DNA of 64,000 bases from Candidatus Poribacteria bacterium (GCA_022822005.1 JAJECO010000040.1:64090-128089), one strand, 5' to 3'; positions 45,045 to 55,587 are shown, counted from the first letter of the stretch. Notes: a model not told the origin generated them from the letters alone. Made by a program: numbers and translations.

Positions 45045-46016
45045 TTAGAATCGCAGGAGGAGAGAGACTCGGTGGGCATTTCCGACCGCTTGATCCGGAA
45101 CGAAGGCATAGTCAAACTGAAAATTGACATTTTCCAGAGAGGCTTCCCCAAGTCGACGCAATCCAAACCCGGCGGTCAATCCATTTTTGGGATTTTCTCC
45201 TTGACTAAAACTATATCCAACGCGAAGGGCAAGCATGTTATAGAACCAATTTTCTGCACCCAAATGGAAGGTGGGGAACCCGCCAACAATCGGGTAGTTG
45301 ATATCCGCAGCTAATGCCAAAAGGTCTTGCGACTGCTTAGCCGTTTCAGCATTAGGTTTAGTGCGGACGTGGTAAGCGATGCCAGTCCGTACATTCATCG
45401 GCAGATTTTCTCCTGTATCCAGAAAACCTAAGTTTTGTGCGGCGAATCCCAGGCCAAGCTGATTGTCTAGCATTCGTAATAGCACCCCAACATCGGCAGC
45501 ACCGCCTATTGAGTCTTCGACGTCGAGTTGCTGCGAAATTGTTTTCGCTGTGGCTCCAACTGACAATTGTGGGGATAAGATATATCCGATAGACAAGCCT
45601 GCAGCAAAACCTCCAACTGTGGCAGTACTGTCAGGCTCCTCCGTTGGTCGGCGGCGGCGTTCAATCTCTGTAAATGCACCGAGGAAACTCGCTCCCCAAG
45701 TGGCTTTTTCGCTGAATTTATTTGTATAGCCGAGGAATTGGTTACTAATATCTGCAATCGAGAAATTCTGCATCGCAGTAAATTGGCGTCCGCTCACCGC
45801 TGCCAAGCCAGCGGGATTCCAATATATGGTATTGACATCGTTAGCCAATCCTGCGAACGCGCCCCCCATACCAGCGGGACGGCTACCAGCCTCAATCTTG
45901 AGAAATGCAGCACCCACTGTGCCAGCGTCATCGTGAATATCTGCGGCAAAAGCGGGAAAGGCAATAATCGCAAAAACTATGACGCAGAATAACTTTAAAA
46001 TCTGTTTTAGGGACAT
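45045..46016 (-). CDS. PorV/PorQ-like (UPF0164) outer-membrane barrel
   Basis: A 323-residue protein with signal peptide (MSLKQILKLFCVIVFAII to about AFA at 24). The mature start GTVGAAFLKIEAGSRPAGMGGAFAGLANDVNTIYWNPAGL in outline is the UPF0164/PorV hallmark, and the protein ends in LLLRF. ATG 46016 is used because GGAG lies 8 bases upstream and the signal peptide starts there; longer in-frame starts would bury it. It follows the giant Ig-repeat protein by 78 bases, as the first PorV gene follows its FlgD-tail partner. Confidence 0.87.
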   Translation of the reverse strand: MSLKQILKLFCVIVFAIIAFPAFAADIHDDAGTVGAAFLKIEAGSRPAGMGGAFAGLANDVNTIYWNPAGLAAVSGRQFTAMQNFSIADISNQFLGYTNKFSEKATWGASFLGAFTEIERRRRPTEEPDSTATVGGFAAGLSIGYILSPQLSVGATAKTISQQLDVEDSIGGAADVGVLLRMLDNQLGLGFAAQNLGFLDTGENLPMNVRTGIAYHVRTKPNAETAKQSQDLLALAADINYPIVGGFPTFHLGAENWFYNMLALRVGYSFSQGENPKNGLTAGFGLRRLGEASLENVNFQFDYAFVPDQAVGNAHRVSLLLRF

Positions 46017-46094
46017 CCGTTTCTCCAATTCTTTATTTTGGTTCATAAATGAATGCCTTAACTCTTGACCTTTATCCAAATGGGGTACTCGCAC

Positions 46095-49000
46095 CTACTC
46101 CACCACGACAATCTTTCCAACCGCATTGGTGCGGTTGCTCGTTACAATATCCTCTGCTTCTAAACGGAAAATATAAATTCCACGGGCAACATCAGTACCG
46201 ACCTGATTGGTTAAATCCCACCTCACTTCATTATCGTTCCTGCCAGCGCCCAAGTCATTATATTCCTTTTCGTACACCAAGTCGCCAGCAAAGTCGTAGA
46301 TACTTAGGACAACTCGTGCCCCTTCGCCACCGGGAACGTTGACTTCAAAGGAGAAATGCGCAATTTCGTCGTTTGAACGTCTTGACAGGCTGAGTGGATT
46401 GGGCCAAACATATGTTGGTCCCTTGAAGATAAGTGACACTGAAAAATTGACAGTCACGGCATCATAAATACCAGCATTACCAGCGCGATCAGTGACGCGA
46501 ATATCGAGATTGTATTCACCAGATTGAGAAGGCAGAAAATCAACCGACCAACGCGTCCAAGGATCTTCCTCCCCTTCGCTGTCATCTTTTGCAGCAACCG
46601 GCTCAATCGGAAAACCATCGGGACCGGTACCAACAACTTCAACCAGGGCGACATCAGATGCGGGGATATCATCCTCGGATGGATCACGTGCAGTGCCTTG
46701 TAGTGGCAATGGTTCATCCTCAAAAGCTGTTTCTCCAACTAAATCTGTCAACTCAACAACTGGCTTGGTAGTCTCAAAGAGAAATTGTGTCGTGACCGAA
46801 TCGGTCGGTTGGAAACCAAGATTTGCAATGTCCAAGCCGACACTGGTAATCGTCACCTGGTAAAGTCCCTGCTCATCGAGTGGTCCGGATTTGAAGCGGA
46901 TGCTGTCAGTGCCATTCTGCGTTGTGGTCCCGCTGATCTCGTCTCCAGCAGGGGAACGCACAGTAATCGACGAATTAACTAGATCAGGTCCGAGACCCGG
47001 GCTGCCATCCGGATTGACATCGGAAAACTTCGCATCAATGGTGACACCGCCGCCCATGCTGGTCGCCGAAGGGTAATACGGATCGTTTGCGTCTGTGAAT
47101 AAAGGCTGCCCATCAATGAACAAGGATTCAGTGTCGATCGCTGGCGGACGTGTATCGTAGAAGAACAGGTATTCAACCGCCGGAGTAACATTTCCCGCGC
47201 GATCCTTCGGGGCAATTGTCAACTGATATATACCATCTTGACTTCCGTCGCTAGCAAGTGGCATAATCAGGTTTATCACGAGTGCCTGTTCTTCATCGGT
47301 GGCAAGTGTCCCGTCAATTTTCCGCTTTCGACTGATATCATCAAGCGTAATCCATGACAGATCGAGGTTATCCCAATCCACTCCGGAACCGGGTTCGTCA
47401 TCTGTGATGAGCGCACCGAGCGAAACCAGCGAATTATTGACATCCGGTTCGGCAACGATCAGTTGAATTGAGCCCGGCTCCACTTCAGGTGCAACCGTGT
47501 CATAAACAAAGGTAAACTGCTCCGGGGCACCTTGTCTGCCTGCGCTATTGACAGGTACTACCACAATGGTATAAGTGCCATCGTCGGATCCATCGGTAGC
47601 GAGTTCGCGCAAGAGTCGATAAATTAACATTTTTCCTTGACGCACCTGCTGGCCTGGAACGGTCATACCATCGGGGGCAAGCAATGCAATAGTAGAGCGG
47701 TTAACATCCCCATCGCTCGATTGGAGTTCGACCTCGACCTGACGGAGCGGTTCATTTGTAAATGCTTCCTCTACGGGCGTAGCTTTAGGAACGGTTGAAA
47801 CAACAACCGGCATACCTGATGAATAGGTGAAGTGCGTTTCAAACGGGGTGTTTAATCCGTTGCCGGCACGATCGATTGCATCTACACGGATTGTGTAAGT
47901 GCCGTCCGCTATAAGACCGTTGATTTGCAATGCCAGCTTTCGATTCCCATCGTTGCTCTGTACACCGTTAATTGAAGTCCCCGTTGGATCTAACAGCGTC
48001 AACGCGGAAGTGGCAAAATCGATACCACTATTGCCAGGGTCTCTCAGATTGGTTGTAATTATGGTGATATCGTCACTACGGAGATCACCATCGGTTGGAT
48101 CAGTGCTGACAAGGGTTGGGGCTTGGGTGTCGTAAACAAGTTGATGCGAAAGTAGATTCAGGTTGCCAGCCTCGTCTATCAACTCCAGGCTGACGGTATA
48201 TACCCCATCATTGCTCCCATCGGCTGTAAGCGGATGCGAAAGCGTCAGAAAAATTTGAGATTCCCCATCATCAGATTGAATCGCTGGTACGACGCTTCCT
48301 CCTGCATCAAGCAGTTGAAGCTGTTGCTCATCAATATTCAAACCCGCCGGTCCCACATCTTCAACTTGAGCAGCGATTTGGATAATCTGCTGACTGATGT
48401 AGGATAGCGGCTGGGTCAAATCTACTGGTGTTACTGAAGTCACTTCAGGCTCCTGTGTATCAAGCGTGAATTGATGCCGAGCAGGTATTCCCAGTCTGTC
48501 GCCACTATTGACAGGAGTAACCGTCACGGTGTAAACACCATCCGCTGAACCATCTGTGGCGAGTTGTAGCGGTCTCCATGCAATTTGGTTCCCTCCACGC
48601 GAGGTCTGCACCCCTTCGATCTCACCATTGGGACCAGTTACGGCAATTGTCGAACCCTCCAACGTCAAGTTCAAACCGGTGCCGCTGACATCTTCAAGTG
48701 TCGCAACTATTTCGTCCAGCCGGTTCACAAACTCAACCGGTGCCATTTGACCATCAATCATCACAGCAGAAACAGTTGAGCGCCCAAGTTCCAGATTAAA
48801 TGAGTACTCAATAGCATGGCTTGATACGTTTCCTGCCAGATCTTGTGGAGTGATTTCGAGCGTGTAAGTTCCGGCCTGACGCAGCGAGGCAAAACTGACA
48901 ATGACAGTATTTCTCCCATCAGCGCGGGTGTTGATACCAAGCAGCGCACTTCCTGGACCGAGTAGTTGGACACTTGTGCCAACCAAATCTACGCCACTTA

Positions 49001-52000
49001 CCGGTGTCGTTGCGCCATTTGCATCAGAAACCTTGATAGTCAGTTCTTCAAACGCCTGCCCAATGGCTGTTAATCCGTTTGCTGGAATGATTGTTGACGG
49101 ATTGGTGTTTGCTGTCACGGAGACGACAGTTGGAATAAGTGTGTCGTAGATGAGCTGATGTGACAGTGGATTCAGGTTGCCAGCCTTATCTGCCAAGTCT
49201 AGGTTGACAGTGTATTTCCCATCAGCGCTTCCATCAGTCGCAAGCGGTTGAGAAAGCGTCAGGAAAATTTGAGATTCCCCATCATTAGTCTGAATCGCTG
49301 GTACGACGCTCCCTCCTGCATCAAGCAGTTGAAGCTGTTGCTCATCAATATTCAAACCCGCCGGTCCCACATCTTCAACTTGAGCAGCGATTTGGATAAT
49401 CTGCTGACCGATGTAGGATAGCGGCTGGGTCAAATCTACTGGTGTTACTGAAACCACTTCAGGCTCCTGTGTATCAAGCGTGAATTGATGCCGAGCAGGT
49501 ATTCCCAATCTACCACCACTATTGACAGGAGTAACCGTCACAGTGTAAACACCATCTGTTGAACCATCTGTGGCGAGTTGTAGCGGCCTCCATGCAATCT
49601 GGTTCTCTCCACGCGAAGTTTGAACTCCCTCAACCTCACCATGGGGATCAGTTACGGTGATTGTCGAACCCTCCGATGTCAAATCCAAACCGATGGCACT
49701 AGCATCCTCAAGCGTTGCAACGATTTCGCCCAACCGATTCACAAACTCAACCGGTGCCATTTGACTACCAATCATCACAGCAGAAACAGTCGAGCGCCCA
49801 AGTTCCAGATTAAATGAGTACTCAATAGCATGGCTTGATACGTTACCTGCGAGGTCCCGCGGTGTGATTTCGATAGTGTAAGTTCCCGGCTGGTATAACG
49901 AGGCAAAGCTGACGATGATAGTATCCACTCCATCATCACGGGTGTTGACGCCGAGCAGTGTTTGTTCTGGACCAAGTAATTGAACCCTGGTCCCAGCCAG
50001 ATCTATGCCACCTACTGGTATCGTTTGACCATTTATATCAGAAATCTTGATAGTCAACCCATTAAACGAACTCTCAATGACTGTTAATCCATCTGACGGG
50101 ATAACTGTTGGCGGATCAGTGTTTGGCATTACAGAAACAATAGTAGGGATGAGTGTGTCGTAGATGAATGTATGCTCGATATCTACACTATTCCCCACTT
50201 TATCGACAAGCAGCAGTTGGATGGTGTATTCGCCATCCGCTGAACCATCTCGTGATAGAGGCTGGTTTAGTTGCCAAGTAATTGATGATTGTGCTTCATC
50301 TACCGTTTGATAACCAGGAATTGCCGATTGGTCTGGAGCGATTAAGCGAATTGAAGCGCGATCAAAATCAATACCCTCGCCGCTATGGTCTTGCAGCATC
50401 GCGTTGACTTCGGTGAGATCGGTGACGGCTGCAAATTCAGCCGGTGTTGTGGAAATAACTTCCGGTTTGCGCGTACCGTAGAAAAATTGGAATTCAACCG
50501 GGCTTGTGAGCGTGTTACCCGCTAAATCAGTGGGAGTTACTTGAATCCGATAGAATCCATCATCGGATCCATCTACACGTAATGAATTGAATGAAAGAAA
50601 AACTGTATCTACCCCATTATCAGTCTGGTTTGCGCCAACCGGCGTCCCTTCGGGTCCGATGAGGTTTATGGTCGTTCGCAAAAGATCCATACCGCTGCCC
50701 TCTCCATCGGAGAATCCCACGGTAATCTGATTGATTGAGAACGTAATCAATGGATTTTCCACTCCGAACAGTTCTATAGGTGTCCCATTGTTCTGTCCAG
50801 CGAGAGCGGTATGGATAGCGGGTGTCTGCGTGTCATAGCGTAGCACAAAGATCTTTTCTTCGACGTACCCAGCTTTATCAACGGCACTGACACGAAGCGA
50901 ATATAGACCATCAAAGTTGCCTTCGCGGGTAAGCGGGGTTGCTAACTCCCACCCAATTGTTGATTCATCATCATGATAGGGTGTGCCGGGGACAGTCTCA
51001 CCTGTGGCATCCAACAACTGAATTAGAGATTGATCGAAGTCAATGCCAGTACCAATATCACTAACGGTCGCTTCCACCCGCGCCAGAAGTTCGCTCACAT
51101 TAGAAACCGTTGCGGTTAATTCGATGTGACTTACTGCTTCAATCGTAGGCTCTTCAGCATCGTAGATAAGCGGCAGTGGGATACTACGGTTGCCCGCTCG
51201 ATCCGCCAGCGTAATAACGAGGATATACATGCCGCCCTCTGGAAGCACACGAGAGCGAAACGCAAATCTACCGGTACCATCGCTTGTTTGTGCACCGTCA
51301 ACCGTAGCACCGTTCACATCAAACAACTCAAAGGTTGAGGCGGAGGCGTCAAATCCACTTCCCTGTACACCTGCAAAATCATCAGTCACCTCAAATTGAA
51401 CTTCAATTCGCTCTGTAGTAAGGGGATTTGCAGTTTGGGGATGGGAGTCAATGGTGATTGTTGGAGGCTGGCTGTCAAAAGTCAGCATAAAATCCTCCGT
51501 GAGCGTTTCGCCGATGAGATCCGTATATTGGACGCTGACGGTGTATTCGCCGTCCGCCGAACCATCTCGAGGAAGGGATCTGTCAATTGTCCAGACCAGA
51601 CGCATATTATCTTCATCCACCATCACGGGTTTTGCTTCCACAACTATCCCATTCCTGCTGACTGTTATCGTTGACTCTGATTCAGCAAAATCAAGTCCCG
51701 GACCGATGTAGTTAAACAACTGTGCATCAATGGTTGTCAGGTTATTAATTCGGGTTTCAGTAGGAGTATTCAGGCGTATTCCCGGCATCCTCAATGCGAT
51801 GAAAAATTGGCGTCGAACAGTCGTCCCCACATTGTTTGCCCCGTCTACGGGAGAAATTTCAATGGTGTATGCACCGTCCTCTGATCCGTCGATTGCCAAC
51901 GGTTGCGCCAATGTTAGAGAAACTGTGTCTCTGCCGTTGTCGTGCGCTTGGGTATTCACTTCGCTTCCATCCGCACGGAGTAATCTCACGTCGGTGGCAG

Positions 52001-54041
52001 AAAAATCAACTCCACTGCCGGTATTTAGGACAACTGACACTTGTGAGAGGGCTGAAACAGTCTCAGTTTCAGCCGGAGTTGTCGAGACGATGGCAGGAAC
52101 CTGTGTATCGTAAGCAATATCAAAGTACTCCATCTGTGTATTGCCTGCTTTATCCGTCAATCTCACCTGAATGTGATAGATACCATCCTGACTTCCGTCA
52201 CGGTGTTCAAGCGGCTCTGTCAATCGAAAGTTTAGCGTGTCATTATCTTCATCAGACGTTAGCGTCCCTTGAACAGGCGCTGGAATTTCCACCCCAGCCA
52301 CCTGCGTGAAACCGAGCATCGTAATAGATGTTTTACTGAAGTCAATCCCACCACCATTTTCATCGTTAAAAGCCGCTGTCACCACGGATAGAGAACTGTT
52401 AAGGAAGGTCTTCGCTCCTTCCGGAGGGTTTAATTGAACCCCTGTCTGTGATGTAAGTGCAAGTAACTTAGGGGCTTGGGTATCGTAGATGAAAGGAATT
52501 TGGATTTCAACCTCATTTCCTGCACGGTCTCGAGATTCCACCGTGATGATATAACTTCCATCGTCAGAACCATCCGTCGCTAGCGGGAATCCCGGCGTCC
52601 AACGGATGCCATTTTCTCCAAATTGTCTCTGGACCCCGGCTACTGCAGCTCCGCTAAGCCTACTCAAACTAATTGTTGAAGCAGTATTCACCCGAGAGTC
52701 AATGTTATCCGCTAAAGTCACATCAACAAAAGTGAATTGTGTGGTAGTACTCGTATCGGGAGTCAACTCACCTGCATCGGTTGCAATGCTGGCTATTGTC
52801 GGTGCAATGTTGTCGAAGGTGAAATTGACTTCATCTTGGACGATATTGCCAGCTTTGTCTGCACCAGAAACATTGATTGTGTAAACGCCGTTATCATCGC
52901 TGGAGTTGAGTGGCCGATCAAGCGTGAGTGTGATGCGACCTGCCCCCTCATCATGACCGAGAATACCACTAATTTGCGCACCGTCCGCATGCTCCACGGC
53001 AATTTTCGTGGAGGTTGAGTCGACATCAATAAGACTCCCATCACCTACGTCGAATATTACTTCGATCTGTTCAAGTGTGTTTTGAAACGAGTTCCGATTT
53101 GGTGTTAGCTGCGCAATAGCAGGAGGTTCTGTGTCGATTTGGATAGTACCGATTCCAAAGGTACCTACATTACCGCCCTTATCAACTCCACGCAGTTGCG
53201 TAGTGTAGATACCATCACTCAGCGCGGTACCCAATCCATCAACCCCTATCCACGTGAATGAGTGGTTTCCCACCGTACGTCGGGCCATAGGGACCGCCGG
53301 TCGATCCGATGGTTCAGTAAATTGCAATTCAAGCTCCGCCAAACTCTCGGAAAGTCCGTAGCTAATTTTCGTTTTGTCTGTGATAGAATCTCCATTCGGT
53401 GAGAAATCCTGTTGCGAAACCGTAGCCGATAGTTGTGGAGGAGTATTGTCAATTATTGCTGCGAGTTCAACCGCACGGTATCCCGACTCCAACCGACTTA
53501 CCGCCTCGTTGGGAATAGCATCAATTTCGATTAGGATTCGATACCTTCTATCGTTGAGCAGACGTGGACTTTTATCTTCTTGCTGTCTGGAGAAGTCATT
53601 TCCGTTCCACGCTTCACGAATCGCTTTTGGCGGGTCATCCTCATCAATGTCAGGACCGAGCTCTCCTGTTATTACCCAATCCTCGTCAGCGCGAAAGTGG
53701 CCATCAGGTTTGCCAACCCCACTGGGACCATGGGTATCAATAGTGATGCGGAAATCACCGAAATCACCATCGGTAACGAAACTGATAAGGAGGATATCTT
53801 GGACACCATCTCCATTTGGACTAAAAATAGTATCCTCAGCGATGTCATCAATCGCTCGCGGTGCGGTTTGAAAATCTAGTGCCCAAACGAGTGATCCGCC
53901 TTGTACAAAAAAGAAGGACGGGAAAAATTGGAACAGAAGAATAAGTATGAATAAACAGCACCCATTTTTAGATAACAGCGCAGAAAGCCCTGCTTTTTTC
54001 GGGTACGGACGGTGTTGTTTAGTAGCTTTGGTAATTCGCAC
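46095..54041 (-). CDS. Giant exported Ig-repeat protein with FlgD/type IX-like C-terminus
   Basis: A 2648-residue protein. The N-terminus has a long positively charged stretch and a hydrophobic export signal (about 24-52). The first domain contains DTIFSPNGDGVQDILLISF, typical of bacterial surface adhesins. About twenty Ig-like modules of roughly 100 residues follow, each ending in a pattern such as DGSADGEYTI-x-V-x-x-x-DKAGN. The C-terminal domain (YVWPNPLSLS..., VVLSIYDFAGDLVYEKEYND, VARGIYIFRLEA) matches FlgD/type IX-like sorting domains. The start is GTG with AGGGGG upstream. A block of about 338 residues (1014 bp) is duplicated in tandem, approximately 50168-49155 and 49154-48141. Probably a surface or adhesion protein, exported with the adjacent PorV. 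Confidence 0.88.
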   Translation of the reverse strand: MRITKATKQHRPYPKKAGLSALLSKNGCCLFILILLFQFFPSFFFVQGGSLVWALDFQTAPRAIDDIAEDTIFSPNGDGVQDILLISFVTDGDFGDFRITIDTHGPSGVGKPDGHFRADEDWVITGELGPDIDEDDPPKAIREAWNGNDFSRQQEDKSPRLLNDRRYRILIEIDAIPNEAVSRLESGYRAVELAAIIDNTPPQLSATVSQQDFSPNGDSITDKTKISYGLSESLAELELQFTEPSDRPAVPMARRTVGNHSFTWIGVDGLGTALSDGIYTTQLRGVDKGGNVGTFGIGTIQIDTEPPAIAQLTPNRNSFQNTLEQIEVIFDVGDGSLIDVDSTSTKIAVEHADGAQISGILGHDEGAGRITLTLDRPLNSSDDNGVYTINVSGADKAGNIVQDEVNFTFDNIAPTIASIATDAGELTPDTSTTTQFTFVDVTLADNIDSRVNTASTISLSRLSGAAVAGVQRQFGENGIRWTPGFPLATDGSDDGSYIITVESRDRAGNEVEIQIPFIYDTQAPKLLALTSQTGVQLNPPEGAKTFLNSSLSVVTAAFNDENGGGIDFSKTSITMLGFTQVAGVEIPAPVQGTLTSDEDNDTLNFRLTEPLEHRDGSQDGIYHIQVRLTDKAGNTQMEYFDIAYDTQVPAIVSTTPAETETVSALSQVSVVLNTGSGVDFSATDVRLLRADGSEVNTQAHDNGRDTVSLTLAQPLAIDGSEDGAYTIEISPVDGANNVGTTVRRQFFIALRMPGIRLNTPTETRINNLTTIDAQLFNYIGPGLDFAESESTITVSRNGIVVEAKPVMVDEDNMRLVWTIDRSLPRDGSADGEYTVSVQYTDLIGETLTEDFMLTFDSQPPTITIDSHPQTANPLTTERIEVQFEVTDDFAGVQGSGFDASASTFELFDVNGATVDGAQTSDGTGRFAFRSRVLPEGGMYILVITLADRAGNRSIPLPLIYDAEEPTIEAVSHIELTATVSNVSELLARVEATVSDIGTGIDFDQSLIQLLDATGETVPGTPYHDDESTIGWELATPLTREGNFDGLYSLRVSAVDKAGYVEEKIFVLRYDTQTPAIHTALAGQNNGTPIELFGVENPLITFSINQITVGFSDGEGSGMDLLRTTINLIGPEGTPVGANQTDNGVDTVFLSFNSLRVDGSDDGFYRIQVTPTDLAGNTLTSPVEFQFFYGTRKPEVISTTPAEFAAVTDLTEVNAMLQDHSGEGIDFDRASIRLIAPDQSAIPGYQTVDEAQSSITWQLNQPLSRDGSADGEYTIQLLLVDKVGNSVDIEHTFIYDTLIPTIVSVMPNTDPPTVIPSDGLTVIESSFNGLTIKISDINGQTIPVGGIDLAGTRVQLLGPEQTLLGVNTRDDGVDTIIVSFASLYQPGTYTIEITPRDLAGNVSSHAIEYSFNLELGRSTVSAVMIGSQMAPVEFVNRLGEIVATLEDASAIGLDLTSEGSTITVTDPHGEVEGVQTSRGENQIAWRPLQLATDGSTDGVYTVTVTPVNSGGRLGIPARHQFTLDTQEPEVVSVTPVDLTQPLSYIGQQIIQIAAQVEDVGPAGLNIDEQQLQLLDAGGSVVPAIQTNDGESQIFLTLSQPLATDGSADGKYTVNLDLADKAGNLNPLSHQLIYDTLIPTVVSVTANTNPSTIIPANGLTAIGQAFEELTIKVSDANGATTPVSGVDLVGTSVQLLGPGSALLGINTRADGRNTVIVSFASLRQAGTYTLEITPQDLAGNVSSHAIEYSFNLELGRSTVSAVMIDGQMAPVEFVNRLDEIVATLEDVSGTGLNLTLEGSTIAVTGPNGEIEGVQTSRGGNQIAWRPLQLATDGSADGVYTVTVTPVNSGDRLGIPARHQFTLDTQEPEVTSVTPVDLTQPLSYISQQIIQIAAQVEDVGPAGLNIDEQQLQLLDAGGSVVPAIQSDDGESQIFLTLSHPLTADGSNDGVYTVSLELIDEAGNLNLLSHQLVYDTQAPTLVSTDPTDGDLRSDDITIITTNLRDPGNSGIDFATSALTLLDPTGTSINGVQSNDGNRKLALQINGLIADGTYTIRVDAIDRAGNGLNTPFETHFTYSSGMPVVVSTVPKATPVEEAFTNEPLRQVEVELQSSDGDVNRSTIALLAPDGMTVPGQQVRQGKMLIYRLLRELATDGSDDGTYTIVVVPVNSAGRQGAPEQFTFVYDTVAPEVEPGSIQLIVAEPDVNNSLVSLGALITDDEPGSGVDWDNLDLSWITLDDISRKRKIDGTLATDEEQALVINLIMPLASDGSQDGIYQLTIAPKDRAGNVTPAVEYLFFYDTRPPAIDTESLFIDGQPLFTDANDPYYPSATSMGGGVTIDAKFSDVNPDGSPGLGPDLVNSSITVRSPAGDEISGTTTQNGTDSIRFKSGPLDEQGLYQVTITSVGLDIANLGFQPTDSVTTQFLFETTKPVVELTDLVGETAFEDEPLPLQGTARDPSEDDIPASDVALVEVVGTGPDGFPIEPVAAKDDSEGEEDPWTRWSVDFLPSQSGEYNLDIRVTDRAGNAGIYDAVTVNFSVSLIFKGPTYVWPNPLSLSRRSNDEIAHFSFEVNVPGGEGARVVLSIYDFAGDLVYEKEYNDLGAGRNDNEVRWDLTNQVGTDVARGIYIFRLEAEDIVTSNRTNAVGKIVVVE
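48141..50168 (-). repeat. Tandem 1014-bp duplication inside the giant gene
   Basis: Two consecutive units of 1014 bp (338 codons, three Ig modules) are highly similar at DNA level; a stretch of over 200 bases near 48254-48500 and 49268-49510 differs at only a few positions. The period was measured between matching bases 48254 and 49268. Unit boundaries are approximate. Confidence 0.8.
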
Positions 54042-54286
54042 GCATTTCCCCCTACGATTGCTTAAATACTACCTTTGTTTTTTGCAGTTCAGAAAACAAC
54101 GATTAGCCAGTTAAAAACGGAAATTAAATCAATTCATTAGACTCGACTTGTGTTAGACGCAAAAATATCAGTTTGGTTGAGAGATTGGATGGGCTATGGG
54201 AGGGGAATTCTTGTAGGATCGACAACCAGACTATATTTGTGTACATTCAAGAGCGGGCAGGTTCATATTTGCTGGCTTCGGTGATG

Positions 54287-54538
54287 TCAGTTTTCTTCTC
54301 GCACTGTTTCATATTGCTTTTGCGTGAGCGATTTGAGGCGCAGATTTCGTGTTTCCAGACACTGTGGGCACCGAAGCGCGATGTAATATTCTTCACTGAA
54401 CATCTCATCGAGCCAATCATCTCCGATCGACGGTTCATCCCGCTTGGCTAGAAACTCATCCATCAGTTCATATTCGCGATCGCAATCAGGACACACCTTC
54501 AAATCGTGCCCAATTTGGATAACATCCAGCCAACTCAT
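54287..54538 (-). CDS. Small zinc-ribbon protein
   Basis: An 83-residue soluble protein with two Cys pairs, CPDC at 16-19 and CPQC at 57-60, separated by an acidic linker (SIGDDWLDEMFSEEYY), as in a zinc ribbon. ATG 54538 is preceded by AAAGGA. The longer in-frame GTG start at 54574 lacks a site. No function known; RNA, DNA or protein binding is possible. It sits between the giant protein and a Gfo/Idh/MocA gene on the same strand. The 245 bases between it and the giant gene (54042-54286) show no clear signal. Confidence 0.65.
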   Translation of the reverse strand: MSWLDVIQIGHDLKVCPDCDREYELMDEFLAKRDEPSIGDDWLDEMFSEEYYIALRCPQCLETRNLRLKSLTQKQYETVREEN

Positions 54539-54583
54539 ATCGATCCTTTCAAAGGGGTACCCAGTAACGCTCACATAATGCTT

Positions 54584-55552
54584 TCACTCCGCATCCGCGC
54601 AGAGTTGTGCGGCGTGCTGGATCCGGCGCATCACATCAGCATTCGCGCGGGGCTGACCGCCCGCATGGATGGCATCAAAAAACCCTTGTAGACTTTCACG
54701 CATACCCACGAATCCGTAGGCGGGCATAGAAGCGGGTGTGTGTTTGAGATGCCAATCACCCGTTTCACCGCGCCATCGCCATTCCCCCGTCTGTAGATCC
54801 GCGACAATCTCCCCTGACCGACAGGCAATGGCCAACTCAATGATGGTCTCTTGTGGCAGCACCAAGTTGAATTCCAACTGACCGATTCCTCCGTTAGGAT
54901 AAATCAGCGATGCCCAACCGGCATCCATTAGCGTGCCGTTACTGTAGTGGCCTCCCGCTACAGACGCTTGCCTTGCACGCTGTTTGAAGACGCAGTCCAG
55001 CGCATCGAGATACCAACACCCCAGCCAAAGGAAGAAGCTTTGTCCTTGAACTTCGTCATACCACTCACCGCCCCCGTAGCCCCAGTTACACCACAGACGG
55101 ATTTTCGCTATCAACGGTTCGCCAATCGTACCGGACTGGAGAAGTCCTAAAACAGCGTCCATCACCGGCAGGTATCGGAGTTCCAAATCGGCTTGAACCA
55201 CGCACTGATTTGCTGCAAGCGCGTCCAGTAGCGGAGCGGCTGTTTCCGCGTCCTCCGCGACGGGCGGCTCAAAAAATAGATGTTTCTGTGATGTCGCCGC
55301 TGCTTGAAGGACCGCCGCGTGAAAGGAATTAGGGAGCGCGATCAAGACAGCATCGACGGTTGGATCGTCCAACAGGTCGTGGTAGTCCGCAAACGTCTTC
55401 GTATCTGCGCCAAATGTCTGTTGTGCCAGAGATCTTGTGGTCTGACTGCGTGCAGAGATAGCTGTAACTCGGACCTGTGGAAACTCACCAAGCAGCGGTG
55501 TATAGGCTTGGCGAGCCCATTTGCCAAAACCGATGAGTCCAACATTTATCAT
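54584..55552 (-). CDS. Gfo/Idh/MocA-like protein lacking catalytic residues
   Basis: A 322-residue protein with the family's fold: GLIGFGKWARQAYTP for the nucleotide loop, AVLIALPNSFHAAVLQAAATSQKHLFFEPPVAEDAE in outline, and a C-terminal alpha/beta domain. The catalytic EKP motif is replaced by FEPPVA, so the Lys is missing. The later G-x-H-x-x-D-type motif reads GCWYLDALDC, without the His. It may bind but not oxidise its ligand, or use a different mechanism. The reading frame is intact with normal length. It is the only such case among six family members here. Confidence 0.8.
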   Translation of the reverse strand: MINVGLIGFGKWARQAYTPLLGEFPQVRVTAISARSQTTRSLAQQTFGADTKTFADYHDLLDDPTVDAVLIALPNSFHAAVLQAAATSQKHLFFEPPVAEDAETAAPLLDALAANQCVVQADLELRYLPVMDAVLGLLQSGTIGEPLIAKIRLWCNWGYGGGEWYDEVQGQSFFLWLGCWYLDALDCVFKQRARQASVAGGHYSNGTLMDAGWASLIYPNGGIGQLEFNLVLPQETIIELAIACRSGEIVADLQTGEWRWRGETGDWHLKHTPASMPAYGFVGMRESLQGFFDAIHAGGQPRANADVMRRIQHAAQLCADAE

Positions 55553-55587
55553 GGCAGTGTTCTACATTGACCCAAGTAAGAAGAAAC

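Noticed and set aside
46095-54041. Recurring short motifs in the giant gene as a possible CRISPR array
   Set aside because: The repeats code for in-frame Ig modules of about 300 bp with variable sequence. There are no short direct repeats with equal spacers.
54173-54451. A 92-residue + strand open frame over the zinc-ribbon gene
   Set aside because: It is antisense to the CPxC-containing protein, which has a good ribosome binding site and zinc-ribbon motifs. The opposite frame shows no domain.
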